A DNA stretch of 57,193 nt. It comes from JBNKLG01 sp050292235 (lineage in GTDB: Bacteria > Pseudomonadota > Gammaproteobacteria > Chromatiales > Chromatiaceae). Positions 46,516-54,993 of this stretch are shown piece by piece (position 1 is the stretch's first letter; the number at the start of each line of letters is the position of its first letter). The notes beneath the pieces are model-generated. The model was not told the origin of the DNA. It searched no databases and saw only the letters and a list, made by a program, of their open reading frames with translations. Made by a program: the position numbers and the translations under genes. Location of the stretch: positions 1 to 57,193 of the forward strand of contig JBNKLG010000007.1 in NCBI GenBank assembly GCA_050292235.1, in the 5' to 3' direction.

Positions 46516-48254
46516 GACCTCGCCCCTAGCACAACCCGCCGATCTCCGGCATCCGAGTGATCATCCGGGGCGACATTCAAGATACGCAAGGCACCATCCA
46601 TCACTTTGGAAAACACCGGTGCAGCCACGAGACCGCCATAATATTTGTCGCCCCGTGGCGTATCCACCATCACCACCAGCACTAAGCGGGGATCCGAGAT
46701 AGGGGCAATACCCGCAAACAGGCTCACATATTTGTCGTCAGAATAACCACCCGGAATCGCCTTCTTGACCGTCCCAGTCTTACCGCCAACACGATAACCG
46801 GGCACTGCCGCTCTTGGTGCTGTCCCGCCTTTCAGTACGACCTGTTCCAACATGGCCCGCACCTGCTTCGCTACATCGGCCCGCATGACCCGTTGACCGA
46901 CAACAGGATGGTCGCGCCGCACCAGACTGATTTCAGGCATGACCCCATCATTGGCCAGCGCTGCATAGGCGCGGGCCAACTGCATGGTGCTGGTGGAGAT
47001 GCCATAGCCAAAGGAGATTACGGCCTGATCGAAGGGTTGCCAGGCGGTGTATTTGTTCAGCGTGCCACTGCTTTCCCCAGGAAAACCCGTTTTCACCGCA
47101 TGCCCGAAACCCAGGCCATCGTAGAAACGCCAAAGTTCCTCGGCAGGCATGCTCAAGGCGATCTTGCTCACCCCGACGTTGCTCGACTTACGAATCACGC
47201 CTGTGACATCCAATAGACCGTAATTGTGCACATCGCGTACGGTACCGGAACCGACTTTGAGGTATCCGGGCTGAGTTTCCACCAGAGTTTCGGGCCGGTA
47301 TTTGCCATCCTGCAAGGCAGCCGCCACCACAAAGGGCTTTACCGTGGATCCCGGCTCGAACAAATCGGTCAGCGCCCGATTACGCAAACGCCCCCCCTTT
47401 CGCGACTGGCTGTCGTTGGGGTTATAGGCGGGCTCATTGACCATCGCCAACACTTCACCGCTGCGTGCATCCAATAAAACGGCACTACCGCCGACAGCCT
47501 GATTTTGCTCAACCGCCTTTTTCAGTTCCCGATAGGCGAGAAACTGCATACGTAGGTCCAGACTCAGCTTTAAGGATTGTCCGGGCTGCGCCGCTTTGAC
47601 GCTTTCCACATCGCTGACGATCCTCCGCTTGCCATCACGAATAACCCGTTTGACGCCAGGCTGGCCCGCCAGAGTCTCATTGCGAGCCAGCTCAATACCC
47701 TCCTGCCCCTTATCATCGACATTGGTAAAACCCACCACATGGGCCGCTACGGCACCTGCCGGATAATAGCGCCGATACTCACGATCCAGGTGAACACCAG
47801 AGAGTTGAAGGGCTTTAACCGCATCGGCAGCATCCGGCGTAATGGCCCGTTTTAAATAAACAAAGCCACGGCCCTGGTGCTTTTTCTTCAACAGGGCGAT
47901 GGTGCCAGGCCTGACCCCTACCAACTTCTCCAGCTGTCGGACTTCGGCAACCTTGGCATCCAATTCACCGGGATCAAACCAAACCGAATCAACCGGCGTA
48001 CTCACGGCCATGAGCTCGCCGTGTCGATCCGTGATCTGTCCCCGGTCCGCAGGCACCTCAACCGTACGCAAATAACGACGTGCACCCTCTTTCTGCAGAA
48101 AGTCCTTCTCCCACACCTGGCGAAAGGCAGCCTGAGCCACCAGCGCTGAGCCCATCAAAGTTATAAGGACAAACAAAAAACCGCGACGGCGCCGAAAATC
48201 CGGCAGCTCGAGCCGCAGTGCCTGTCCTGTTTTTTTTCTACGCCTTTCAGCCAT
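46512..48254 (-). CDS. ftsI: Septal transpeptidase FtsI (PBP3)
   Basis: 580 residues. A basic N-terminus and one membrane helix (about 26-46), a dimerisation/pedestal region with R-G-Q-I-T-D-R (about 75-81), then the transpeptidase with S-T-V-K (about 302-305, catalytic Ser), S-S-N (about 358-360) and K-T-G-T (near 494-497). It cross-links septal peptidoglycan with FtsW. One base separates it from ftsL. Confidence 0.96.
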   Translation of the reverse strand: MAERRRKKTGQALRLELPDFRRRRGFLFVLITLMGSALVAQAAFRQVWEKDFLQKEGARRYLRTVEVPADRGQITDRHGELMAVSTPVDSVWFDPGELDAKVAEVRQLEKLVGVRPGTIALLKKKHQGRGFVYLKRAITPDAADAVKALQLSGVHLDREYRRYYPAGAVAAHVVGFTNVDDKGQEGIELARNETLAGQPGVKRVIRDGKRRIVSDVESVKAAQPGQSLKLSLDLRMQFLAYRELKKAVEQNQAVGGSAVLLDARSGEVLAMVNEPAYNPNDSQSRKGGRLRNRALTDLFEPGSTVKPFVVAAALQDGKYRPETLVETQPGYLKVGSGTVRDVHNYGLLDVTGVIRKSSNVGVSKIALSMPAEELWRFYDGLGFGHAVKTGFPGESSGTLNKYTAWQPFDQAVISFGYGISTSTMQLARAYAALANDGVMPEISLVRRDHPVVGQRVMRADVAKQVRAMLEQVVLKGGTAPRAAVPGYRVGGKTGTVKKAIPGGYSDDKYVSLFAGIAPISDPRLVLVVMVDTPRGDKYYGGLVAAPVFSKVMDGALRILNVAPDDHSDAGDRRVVLGARS

Positions 48255-48255
48255 C

Positions 48256-48531
48256 TCAGGGCCTAATGATGTTCACATCTTTACTACTGACCATGCGCAT
48301 CTGAAGTTCCTTTCGCGCCTTGGCCTCGATACGCCCATGGGCCGCCCAGGTGCTTTGTTCCAACTGCAAACGCCCCCACTCGATATTGAGATCGTCACGC
48401 TCATGCCGCAGGGCCTCCTTTTCCACAAACAGCAAGCGAGCGCTATATTTGACATACACCAAAGCCACCGCACTGCCCAAAACCGCCAGGGTTAGAACTG
48501 CCGCCCAAATGATGGAACGACGTTCGTTCAT
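48256..48531 (-). CDS. ftsL: Cell division protein FtsL
   Basis: 91 residues: short cytoplasmic tail (M-N-E-R-R), a membrane helix (about 7-27) and a periplasmic coiled coil (about 34-75). It forms FtsQLB and activates FtsWI. The ATG overlaps the rsmH stop by four bases; the longer open frame upstream is rsmH in another frame. Confidence 0.9.
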   Translation of the reverse strand: MNERRSIIWAAVLTLAVLGSAVALVYVKYSARLLFVEKEALRHERDDLNIEWGRLQLEQSTWAAHGRIEAKARKELQMRMVSSKDVNIIRP

Positions 48532-49451
48532 AGTCGCTCTGCCGCCCGCATGACCGCGCTCCGTGCCCGCGGATTGCAGGCCAGCTCTTCTGCGCCTGCA
48601 CGAACGGCACCACCAATCAGGCACAACTGTGCATTGCGCTCAATATCCCGGATTGGCAGCCCATGGGGCAATTGTTCGCCCCGAGCCTGATCACGCATAA
48701 ATCGCTTCACCAACCGATCTTCCAGGGAATGAAAGCTGATCACCACCAAACGTCCACCTTGACGCAATACAGAAAGTGCCGCATCCAACCCCTGACGCAA
48801 GGCCTCAATCTCGCCATTGATGTGAATACGAATGGCCTGAAAACTTTTGGTTGCGGGATGACGCCCCTTTTCCCAGGCAGGATGGGCGGCCTTGACGATC
48901 TCAGCCAATTGTCCACTGGACTGGATACCCTGTTGGCCGCGGGCATTCACGATGGCCGCCGCAATACGGCGTGCAAAGCGTTCCTCACCGTAATCGCGCA
49001 GAACCCGCTCGATATCGCTTTGTCGAGCCGAAGCCAACCAATCAGCCGCACTTTCACCCTGCATCGGATTCATTCGCATATCCAAAGGCCCATCGTGCTG
49101 AAAACTGAACCCCCTCGACCCGTCATCCAACTGGGGCGAAGAGACACCCAAATCCAACAAGACACCATCAACACCATCCCATTCTCTGTCTGCCACCTGC
49201 GCCGACAGCTGCGCGAAACTGCCGTGACAGACCGAAAATCTTGCATCAGCCTCTGCCAGTCTTTTTCCCTCTTCGATGGCCGACGGATCCTTATCCATCG
49301 CCAGCAAACGTCCCTGTTCACCCAACTGCTGCAAGATCCCCCGACTGTGACCGCCACGACCAAAGGTGCCATCCAGATATCGCCCTCCGGGCTTTATCGC
49401 CAAAGCTTCCAGGGATTCCGTCAACAGCACCGATTGATGCTGCAACGCCAT
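48528..49451 (-). CDS. rsmH: 16S rRNA (cytosine-1402-N4)-methyltransferase RsmH
   Basis: 307 residues. H-Q-S-V-L-L-T-E-S (about 4-12), G-T-F-G-R-G-G-H-S (about 28-36) with the SAM loop, and S-F-H-S-L-E-D-R-L-V-K (near 233-243) identify RsmH (MraW). It shares its start with the mraZ stop (TGATG). Confidence 0.96.
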   Translation of the reverse strand: MALQHQSVLLTESLEALAIKPGGRYLDGTFGRGGHSRGILQQLGEQGRLLAMDKDPSAIEEGKRLAEADARFSVCHGSFAQLSAQVADREWDGVDGVLLDLGVSSPQLDDGSRGFSFQHDGPLDMRMNPMQGESAADWLASARQSDIERVLRDYGEERFARRIAAAIVNARGQQGIQSSGQLAEIVKAAHPAWEKGRHPATKSFQAIRIHINGEIEALRQGLDAALSVLRQGGRLVVISFHSLEDRLVKRFMRDQARGEQLPHGLPIRDIERNAQLCLIGGAVRAGAEELACNPRARSAVMRAAERL

Positions 49452-49912
49452 CAGTAGTTGAGCCCCCGCAAAGGTGAAGTCTCTTCCAAGGCGTTCATAT
49501 CCAGGTCATCCCAGGCATCACAACGCTCCCGCCAGCGATTCTCATCCCAAATCTCAAATTTATTGATCAAACCGACCATCACCGCCTGAGAATCCAGCCC
49601 GGCGTACTCCCGATGCTTGCCAGGCAGCAGGATGCGCCCCTGCTTATCCATCTCCAACTGAACCGAACGCCCCACAAAGAGACGACGAAAGGTATTCACC
49701 TGTGGATCGGCATTGGGCATCTCTTTCAATTGCTGGGCCACCAGTCGCCATTCGTTTTGGGGATAGAGCAAAAGACAGCGTTCTTTGGAGCCCGGATCCA
49801 CCGTCACCACCAACTGCGAAGCACAAAGCTCCCGCAACCCGTCACGAAAACGAGCGGGCACCGCCAGTCGACCTTTGTCGTCGATACTGAGGTAGCTGTC
49901 TCCACTGAACAA
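49451..49912 (-). CDS. mraZ: Transcriptional regulator MraZ
   Basis: 153 residues from a TTG at 49910-49912. This start is chosen because GGGGGAGA lies six bases upstream, because F-S-G-D-S-Y-L-S-I-D-D-K-G-R-L-A-V-P then matches the family N-terminus, and because the open frame upstream runs through the operator and promoter. Two SpoVT/AbrB-like swapped-hairpin domains carry D-x-K-G-R repeats (about 10-14; second copy M-D-K-Q-G-R-I-L-L-P near 85-94). It forms rings and represses the dcw operon. Confidence 0.94.
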   Translation of the reverse strand: MFSGDSYLSIDDKGRLAVPARFRDGLRELCASQLVVTVDPGSKERCLLLYPQNEWRLVAQQLKEMPNADPQVNTFRRLFVGRSVQLEMDKQGRILLPGKHREYAGLDSQAVMVGLINKFEIWDENRWRERCDAWDDLDMNALEETSPLRGLNY

Positions 49913-49930
49913 GGCGCTCTCCCCCAAATA

Positions 49931-49965
49931 TGCCACAAGACACCACTTTCCCCCACTTCCCGCCA
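49931..49965 (-). promoter_or_regulatory. MraZ operator: four TGG repeats at 10-bp spacing
   Basis: On the minus strand TGG begins at 49965, 49955, 49945 and 49935, each exactly 10 bp apart, with a further TGGGG one base off phase at about 49926. Known MraZ boxes are TGGGN direct repeats separated by five bases, the same period. The block covers the predicted transcription start, which suits autorepression. Confidence 0.88.
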
Positions 49966-49993
49966 TATTAGGTAGGTAAGCCAAGCCTGTCAA
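49965..49993 (-). promoter_or_regulatory. Sigma-70 promoter of the dcw cluster (P-mraZ)
   Basis: Minus strand: consensus -35 TTGACA (49988-49993), 17-bp spacer, -10 TAATAT (49965-49970, five of six). Transcription should start near 49958, inside the TGG repeats. No comparably strong promoter was seen inside the cluster, so this probably drives most of it. Confidence 0.88.
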
Positions 49994-50066
49994 GGGAATT
50001 TCTCTTTGCTGTCAGTAACTTATATGCGCTTTATAAGGCCACAACGGAGAGCCCATTAACACCTGA

Positions 50067-50106
50067 CTAATCATTAGGATAAGAGAACAAGTTAATCTTG
50101 ATTAAC
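50067..50106. promoter_or_regulatory. Inverted repeats between mraZ promoter and rnpB
   Basis: Two small palindromes: CTAAT-C-ATTAG (50067-50077) and GTTAATC-TT-GATTAAC (50091-50106, 7-bp perfect arms). They share TAAT/ATTA cores and lie about 75-120 bp upstream of P-mraZ. The rest of 49994-50201 is AT-rich with no gene. They look like protein-binding sites; too short and AT-rich for an efficient terminator. Confidence 0.35.
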
Positions 50107-50201
50107 AAAAGATAAAGGAGGGGCACACCCTCAATCGCCAACAAATAGACCGCAGAGGAAAAGAATCAAAAAAAGGAAGGAGAACTTTTACGGAAAAGGG
50201 A

Positions 50202-50596
50202 GGAGCCGGCCTGTAAGCCGGGTTCTGTCGAGAACGATCATTCATCTGGGACTGGTGTCGCCACCAGCCTCTAGCGACCTACCCGGGGACACTGCGGACA
50301 ACAGTTCACAGCCGAAGCTGACCGCCCCTCTATTTGGTCTTGCAGCAAGCGGGGTTTACCCTGCCACAACCGTTACCGGCTGCGCGGTGCGCTCTTACCG
50401 CACCATTTCACCCTTACCCCGTACCTATCTTCCTGCCGGTAAAAGTTTGCTTACCCGCAAAAAGATAGGCACGAGGCGGTATATTTTCTGTGGCACTTTC
50501 CGTAGGCTCGCGCCCCCCAGGCGTTACCTGGCGCTTTGTCCTATGCTGCCCGGACTTTCCTCTGCCCCTGCGGACAGCGATCGCTCAGCCGGCTCC
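50202..50596 (-). ncRNA. rnpB: RNase P RNA (class A)
   Basis: About 395 nt on the minus strand. The 5-prime GGAGCCGGC pairs perfectly with the 3-prime GCCGGCTCC as helix P1. The conserved core GAGGAAAGTCCGGGC follows the start, an A-rich ACAGAA precedes the 3-prime end, and GGGTAAGGGTGAAATGGTGCG and AACCCCGCTTG segments match the class A consensus. It removes tRNA leaders. A U-rich stretch after P1 (CTCCCTTTT) may end transcription. Confidence 0.95.
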
Positions 50597-50603
50597 AGGT
50601 CTC

Positions 50604-50609
50604 ACTTTA
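50604..50609 (-). promoter_or_regulatory. rnpB: Promoter -10 of rnpB, overlapping the rsmI stop
   Basis: Minus strand TGC-TAAAGT is an extended -10. It puts +1 seven bases later at 50596, the expected 5-prime end of the RNA. Its TAA is the rsmI stop codon, and a TTGAGC 15 bp upstream may serve as a weak -35. Confidence 0.6.
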
Positions 50610-51473
50610 GCACAGGTCATCCAAGCTCAAACTCTGTTGATAGAGTTCGTTACGCCGCAAACCAGTGATTTCCGCCGCCATGACCACAGCCTGTTTGCGA
50701 GGGTGATACCGCAACAAAACCTTCAGCAACTGAGCCACCTGAAACCCAGTCGCCATCTCTTTATCTGCCATTTGTGCACCAGCGACCATCAACACCATCT
50801 CGCCCCGACGCTGATCCGGATCAGCCTCCACCAGTTTGCGCAACTGAGAGATAGGGGCATCGAGAAAAGTTTCGTGCATTTTGGTCAGCTCCCGAGCCAA
50901 AACCGCCCGCCGTTCGCTCCCAAAGACCTGCTCCAGATCAGCCAGGCTCCCCAGAATGCGATGGCCGGACTCATAGAACACCAGGGTAGCCGATTCGCGC
51001 ACCACCGACTCCAAAAAGGTACGACGAGCGCTGGCCATCCGCGGCGGGAAACCCAGGAAGAGAAAACGATCCGTAGGCAACCCTGCCGCAGAAAGCGCTG
51101 TGATCACGGCGCTGGGACCGGGGATAGGCACCACTTGAAATCCCTGCTCTCGCGCTGAACGCACCAAAGGGAAACCGGGATCACTGATCAAGGGGGTACC
51201 GGCATCGGAAACCAGGGCAATGCTCTCACCCTCGGCCAGCCGCGCCAAAACCAACGCCTTCTGACGGTCCTCATTGTGCTCGTGCAGCGACATCATCGGC
51301 CGCCGAATGCCCAGCCGCGCCAATAACTGGCCACTGTGTCTGGTATCCTCTGCGACCACAACGTCCACCTCTGCCAACACCTGTCGAGCCCGCTCGCTGA
51401 TATCGCCCAAATGGCCGATAGGCGTAGCCACCACGTAAAGCACTCCGGTTGGGTTTGACAGAACCATGGGCAC
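50607..51473 (-). CDS. rsmI: 16S rRNA (cytidine-1402-2-prime-O)-methyltransferase RsmI
   Basis: 288 residues. V-A-T-P-I-G-H-L-G-D-I (about 15-25), A-E-D-T-R-H-S (about 40-46) and S-D-A-G-T-P-L-I-S-D-P-G (about 82-93) are the tetrapyrrole-methylase-fold motifs of RsmI. It modifies the same nucleotide, C1402, as RsmH from the nearby dcw cluster. Start is ATG 51473 or the ATG two codons on. It is divergent from lpoA with almost no gap. Confidence 0.95.
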   Translation of the reverse strand: MPMVLSNPTGVLYVVATPIGHLGDISERARQVLAEVDVVVAEDTRHSGQLLARLGIRRPMMSLHEHNEDRQKALVLARLAEGESIALVSDAGTPLISDPGFPLVRSAREQGFQVVPIPGPSAVITALSAAGLPTDRFLFLGFPPRMASARRTFLESVVRESATLVFYESGHRILGSLADLEQVFGSERRAVLARELTKMHETFLDAPISQLRKLVEADPDQRRGEMVLMVAGAQMADKEMATGFQVAQLLKVLLRYHPRKQAVVMAAEITGLRRNELYQQSLSLDDLC

Positions 51474-53316
51474 CTCAGATACTCAATTAATCGTGACTAT
51501 CTTAACCGCTCAGTCCCACCAACCCCATCCGCTCAAACCCAGATATTTTGCCTGGATGGCTTGGCTCATGTTATGGAGCGGTCTGACAATTGGTGCAGAC
51601 CCGCTCTCCCAGCGCAATGCCGACGCCTATGCCCGAGACGCTGCCCAAAGCCCCCATCCCCAGCGCAATCATCTCTATACTCAGGCAGCCAGGGCCTATT
51701 GGAAAGCAGGCCAATTCCACCAAGCAGCCGCCATGGCCGACCAGGTCCACATGACACAACTGCCCCCTGCCGATCTTTATGCCTGGACACAAATCGAGAC
51801 CGATATACAACGCCGCGCAAGCCTGGAGATGGACCATATCACCACCCCCAGAGCAATCGACCCAAACAACCCTGCGGATATTTTCCGCCAAAGCGGCAGT
51901 TTCTTTGAAGCCGCCCGAACCCGTATTCAGCATGATGCCAGCCTGACTGCCGAGGTCCAGCTCGACAACCAGTTGGAAATCCTCCGCGACCTGACGTTAT
52001 TATCGAATCAGTCACTGACCCGCCTGCAACCCAGCCCCCCCGGCGTTTTGGGTGGATGGATGGATCTGGCGGTGATCTTCAAAGTCCAGGATCAGAGCAC
52101 CGATCTACAAACCATCAGCCAGCGCTTTCAGGATTGGCGCAGCAAACACCCGCAGCACCCTGCCAGCGACCACCTTCCGGCACGATACTTCGGCCAACTG
52201 CGCCCCCCCAGCTGGCAACCGGTGCAAATCGCGGTTCTGTTACCAGACACTGGACCACTCAAACATCCTGCCCTGGCCATCCGGCAAGGCATTGAAGCCG
52301 CCATGGCCGCTGAAAAGGACCAACACCGCCCTTTGGTAAAACACTACGACACCGAGAGCCAATCCATCGATGTCCTCTATGATCAGGCCGTGTCAGAGGG
52401 TGCCGAGGCCATCATCGGCCCCCTAAACAAAGAGAAGATCCAACATCTGGCTGCACGCCCGGCGCTCCCTGTCCCGACCCTGGCACTCAATCGGATCCCG
52501 GATCAGGATCATCCTGATAACCTTTATCAATTTGCCCTCTGGCCAGAAAGCGAAGCCAGACAGGCTGCCGAACGCGCTTGGTTCGACGGCCACCGCAACG
52601 CCCTGATTCTGGTACCGGACACGCCCTGGGGACAACGCCTCAGCCAGGCTTTCGCCCAACGCTATACCGATCTGGGAGGGCGAATATTAAAACAGGTCAC
52701 CTACCCGAAACAGGCCCAGGATCTCACCACCCAGGTCCAATCACTGCTGAACCTGGATCAAAGCCTGACCCGACACCGAGCGCTGGAGAGAACTTTAGGC
52801 CACCAGCTGAACTTCGAAGCCCGTATTCGCCAGGATGCTGACATGTTGTTCCTGCCCGCCAACCTAGAGACTGTTCGCCAGATTCAGCCCCAGATCCGAT
52901 TCAACCATGGCCAGAACTTACCGCTTTATGCCACCTCCCGTCTTTTCAGCGGGCTGGTCAATCCAGCCAAAGACCTTGACCTGGAGGCTATGCGTTTTCC
53001 CGACGCCCCCTGGATACTGGGCGCCACACCCGGCTTACTTTCCCGCCAAACCATCAGCCAGCCATATCCCAGCTCCCGCACCCAACTGCCCCGGCTTTTT
53101 GCCATGGGCATCGACAGTTATCGGGTTTTGCCCCAACTGGCCCTTCTCGCGAATGACACCACCACGGAACTTGAAGCCTGTAGCGGGCGTCTCCATATGG
53201 ATGAACAGGGGCGAATTGAGCGGCATCTGCTCTGGTCTGAGATGCGACGGGGCATCCCTCACATCCTTGGCTATACCCCCACGAGATTGCCGAGGAATCA
53301 TGAGCATCACCCATAG
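51466..53316 (+). CDS. lpoA: Penicillin-binding protein activator LpoA (YraM family)
   Basis: Up to 616 residues. The N-terminal half is helical with TPR-like repeats (about 45-245); the C-terminal half is a periplasmic-binding-protein fold beginning Q-I-A-V-L-L-P-D-T-G-P-L (about 253-264). LpoA stimulates the bifunctional PBP1A from the outer membrane. A hydrophobic signal segment follows K-P-R near residue 26, but it lacks the Cys of a lipobox. Start is uncertain: ATG 51466 overlaps rsmI, and GTG 51493 is an alternative. Gene order to yraN and diaA supports identity. Confidence 0.85.
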   Translation: MGTSDTQLIVTILTAQSHQPHPLKPRYFAWMAWLMLWSGLTIGADPLSQRNADAYARDAAQSPHPQRNHLYTQAARAYWKAGQFHQAAAMADQVHMTQLPPADLYAWTQIETDIQRRASLEMDHITTPRAIDPNNPADIFRQSGSFFEAARTRIQHDASLTAEVQLDNQLEILRDLTLLSNQSLTRLQPSPPGVLGGWMDLAVIFKVQDQSTDLQTISQRFQDWRSKHPQHPASDHLPARYFGQLRPPSWQPVQIAVLLPDTGPLKHPALAIRQGIEAAMAAEKDQHRPLVKHYDTESQSIDVLYDQAVSEGAEAIIGPLNKEKIQHLAARPALPVPTLALNRIPDQDHPDNLYQFALWPESEARQAAERAWFDGHRNALILVPDTPWGQRLSQAFAQRYTDLGGRILKQVTYPKQAQDLTTQVQSLLNLDQSLTRHRALERTLGHQLNFEARIRQDADMLFLPANLETVRQIQPQIRFNHGQNLPLYATSRLFSGLVNPAKDLDLEAMRFPDAPWILGATPGLLSRQTISQPYPSSRTQLPRLFAMGIDSYRVLPQLALLANDTTTELEACSGRLHMDEQGRIERHLLWSEMRRGIPHILGYTPTRLPRNHEHHP

Positions 53317-53677
53317 CCAGGACAAACCCAGCAGCAACTACAGTGGTCAAAATGCCGAACAGCTGGCACTGGACCATCTACAACAGCAGGGCCTGACACT
53401 TCTGGAGAGAAACTACCGCTGTCGTGGCGGAGAGATCGACCTCATTATGCAGGAAGCCAAAAGTCTGGTTTTTGTTGAAGTTCGCTATCGCGTGAACGAC
53501 GCCTTTGGCAGCGCATTGGAGAGTGTGAATCGCCCCAAACAACAGCGATTACGCCTTGCCGCCAACCATTACCTATCCACCCATCCTGCCGCAGCTCGAC
53601 AGCCGGCTCGCTTTGATGTTGTGGGGATCAGCGGCAAGCGGTGTAGAATCGACTGGGTACGCAATGCCTTTGATTGA
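53300..53677 (+). CDS. yraN: YraN family nuclease-fold protein (UPF0102)
   Basis: 125 residues. G-E-x-x-A-x-x-x-L-x-x-x-G pattern, then R-N-Y-R-C-R-G-G-E-I-D-L-I (about 42-54) and V-F-V-E-V-R-Y-R (about 62-69) form an endonuclease-like active site (E-D-E). The exact role is unknown. ATG 53300 has GAGGAA in front and overlaps lpoA by 17 bp. Confidence 0.9.
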   Translation: MSITHSQDKPSSNYSGQNAEQLALDHLQQQGLTLLERNYRCRGGEIDLIMQEAKSLVFVEVRYRVNDAFGSALESVNRPKQQRLRLAANHYLSTHPAAARQPARFDVVGISGKRCRIDWVRNAFD

Positions 53678-53724
53678 AAGCCGATCACAAACCCTAACTG
53701 AATTGAGCGTAAGATTTCAGCACC

Positions 53725-54312
53725 ATGTCTCTCGAAGCCCAGATTCAACACCTATTCCAGGAGAGTATCGACACCAAATCCAGGGCATTGCCCCAACTGG
53801 TCGACCCCATTCTCTACGCCGCCCACCTGGCCTTTGCACGCATCGTACAGGGGAACAAGATCCTCTGCTGTGGTAACGGTGGGTCGGCTGCAGATGCACA
53901 ACATTTTTCATCCGAAATGCTGAATCGCTTTGAGCGAGACCGTCCCGGCCTGCCTGCTATTGCCCTCACTACCGACGCATCAACCCTAACCTCCATCGCC
54001 AATGACGTGGCTTTTGAGAAGGTCTTTTCCAAACAGGTATCGGCCCTTGGGCAGCCGGGTGATCTGTTACTGGCCATATCCACCAGCGGACAATCCGCTA
54101 ACATCAATCGGGCCATCACCAAGGCCCATGAGAAAGAGATGAGCATCATTGCCCTCACTGGCAAAAACGGTGGCGAGCTGGCAGGTCTTTTAAGCGGCGA
54201 AGATATCGAAATTCGTGTGCCTTCAGACTCTACTGCCCGCACCCAGGAAACACATATCTTGATTATCCACTGCCTTTGCGACCTGATCGACCGGCAATTA
54301 CTTGGAGATTAA
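53725..54312 (+). CDS. diaA: SIS-domain protein DiaA (DnaA initiator-associating)
   Basis: 195 residues. The SIS phosphosugar fold shows C-G-N-G-G-S-A-A-D-A-Q-H (about 49-60), with S-T-S-G-Q-S near 118-123. It resembles both GmhA and DiaA; the lpoA-yraN-x-dolP position fits DiaA, which promotes DnaA assembly at oriC. Some species use one protein for both, so GmhA activity is not excluded. Confidence 0.82.
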   Translation: MSLEAQIQHLFQESIDTKSRALPQLVDPILYAAHLAFARIVQGNKILCCGNGGSAADAQHFSSEMLNRFERDRPGLPAIALTTDASTLTSIANDVAFEKVFSKQVSALGQPGDLLLAISTSGQSANINRAITKAHEKEMSIIALTGKNGGELAGLLSGEDIEIRVPSDSTARTQETHILIIHCLCDLIDRQLLGD

Positions 54313-54314
54313 CG

Positions 54315-54992
54315 TTGAAAATCACTAACTTGCAAACCACCCGTTACCTCCCCTTTTGGATGCTCTTGCTGCCTCTGTTACACGGCTGCGCTGCCGCCGT
54401 TATTGGTGGAGGTGGTGCCGCCGTTGCCGTTGCCCACGACCGGCGATCCACTGGCACCTATGTCTCTGATCAGGAAATCAAAGTCCAGGTCGCCACCTTC
54501 GTCAGCAACCACCCCGACATCAGCAAATATTGCGACATTTCCACCACCAGCTTTAACCGCCAGGTGCTGTTGACCGGCGCCTCGGCCAGCAAACAGGTCA
54601 GCGGCCGCGTCGCCGCCCACACCGCCAAACTCCCTGGTGTTCGCAAAGTCTTTAACGAAATTGAGACCCACCCCACCTATAGCGGTTCATTATCCAGCAC
54701 CGCCCGGGATGCCTACATCGGCACCCAGGTGAAGATGCGCCTGTTCCGCATCGAGCTTCCTGGTTTTGATCCGACCCGAGTCAATGTCACCACTTACAAT
54801 GGCAGCGTCTATCTCATGGGGCTGGTCACCCGGACTGAAGGTGGCGCTGCCGCCGAAGAGGCGCGCCATGTCGATGGCGTGCGCCGGGTCGTGAAATATT
54901 TTGAATACGTCTCTCCAGACCAGATCAAACCCAACAACAGTAACCGCCAGGCCAGTGCCAACGAAGTCTCCGGCTTCGTCCAAGAATACTGA
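54315..54992 (+). CDS. dolP: BON-domain outer-membrane lipoprotein DolP
   Basis: 225 residues from TTG 54315, which has GGAG eight bases upstream and starts two bases after diaA. The signal peptide ends in a lipobox L-L-H-G-C with lipidated Cys25. Two BON domains follow (about 45-110 and 125-195). DolP supports outer-membrane integrity and BAM function at the division site. The longer open frame upstream overlaps diaA and has no support. Confidence 0.88.
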   Translation: MKITNLQTTRYLPFWMLLLPLLHGCAAAVIGGGGAAVAVAHDRRSTGTYVSDQEIKVQVATFVSNHPDISKYCDISTTSFNRQVLLTGASASKQVSGRVAAHTAKLPGVRKVFNEIETHPTYSGSLSSTARDAYIGTQVKMRLFRIELPGFDPTRVNVTTYNGSVYLMGLVTRTEGGAAAEEARHVDGVRRVVKYFEYVSPDQIKPNNSNRQASANEVSGFVQEY

Positions 54993-54993
54993 A

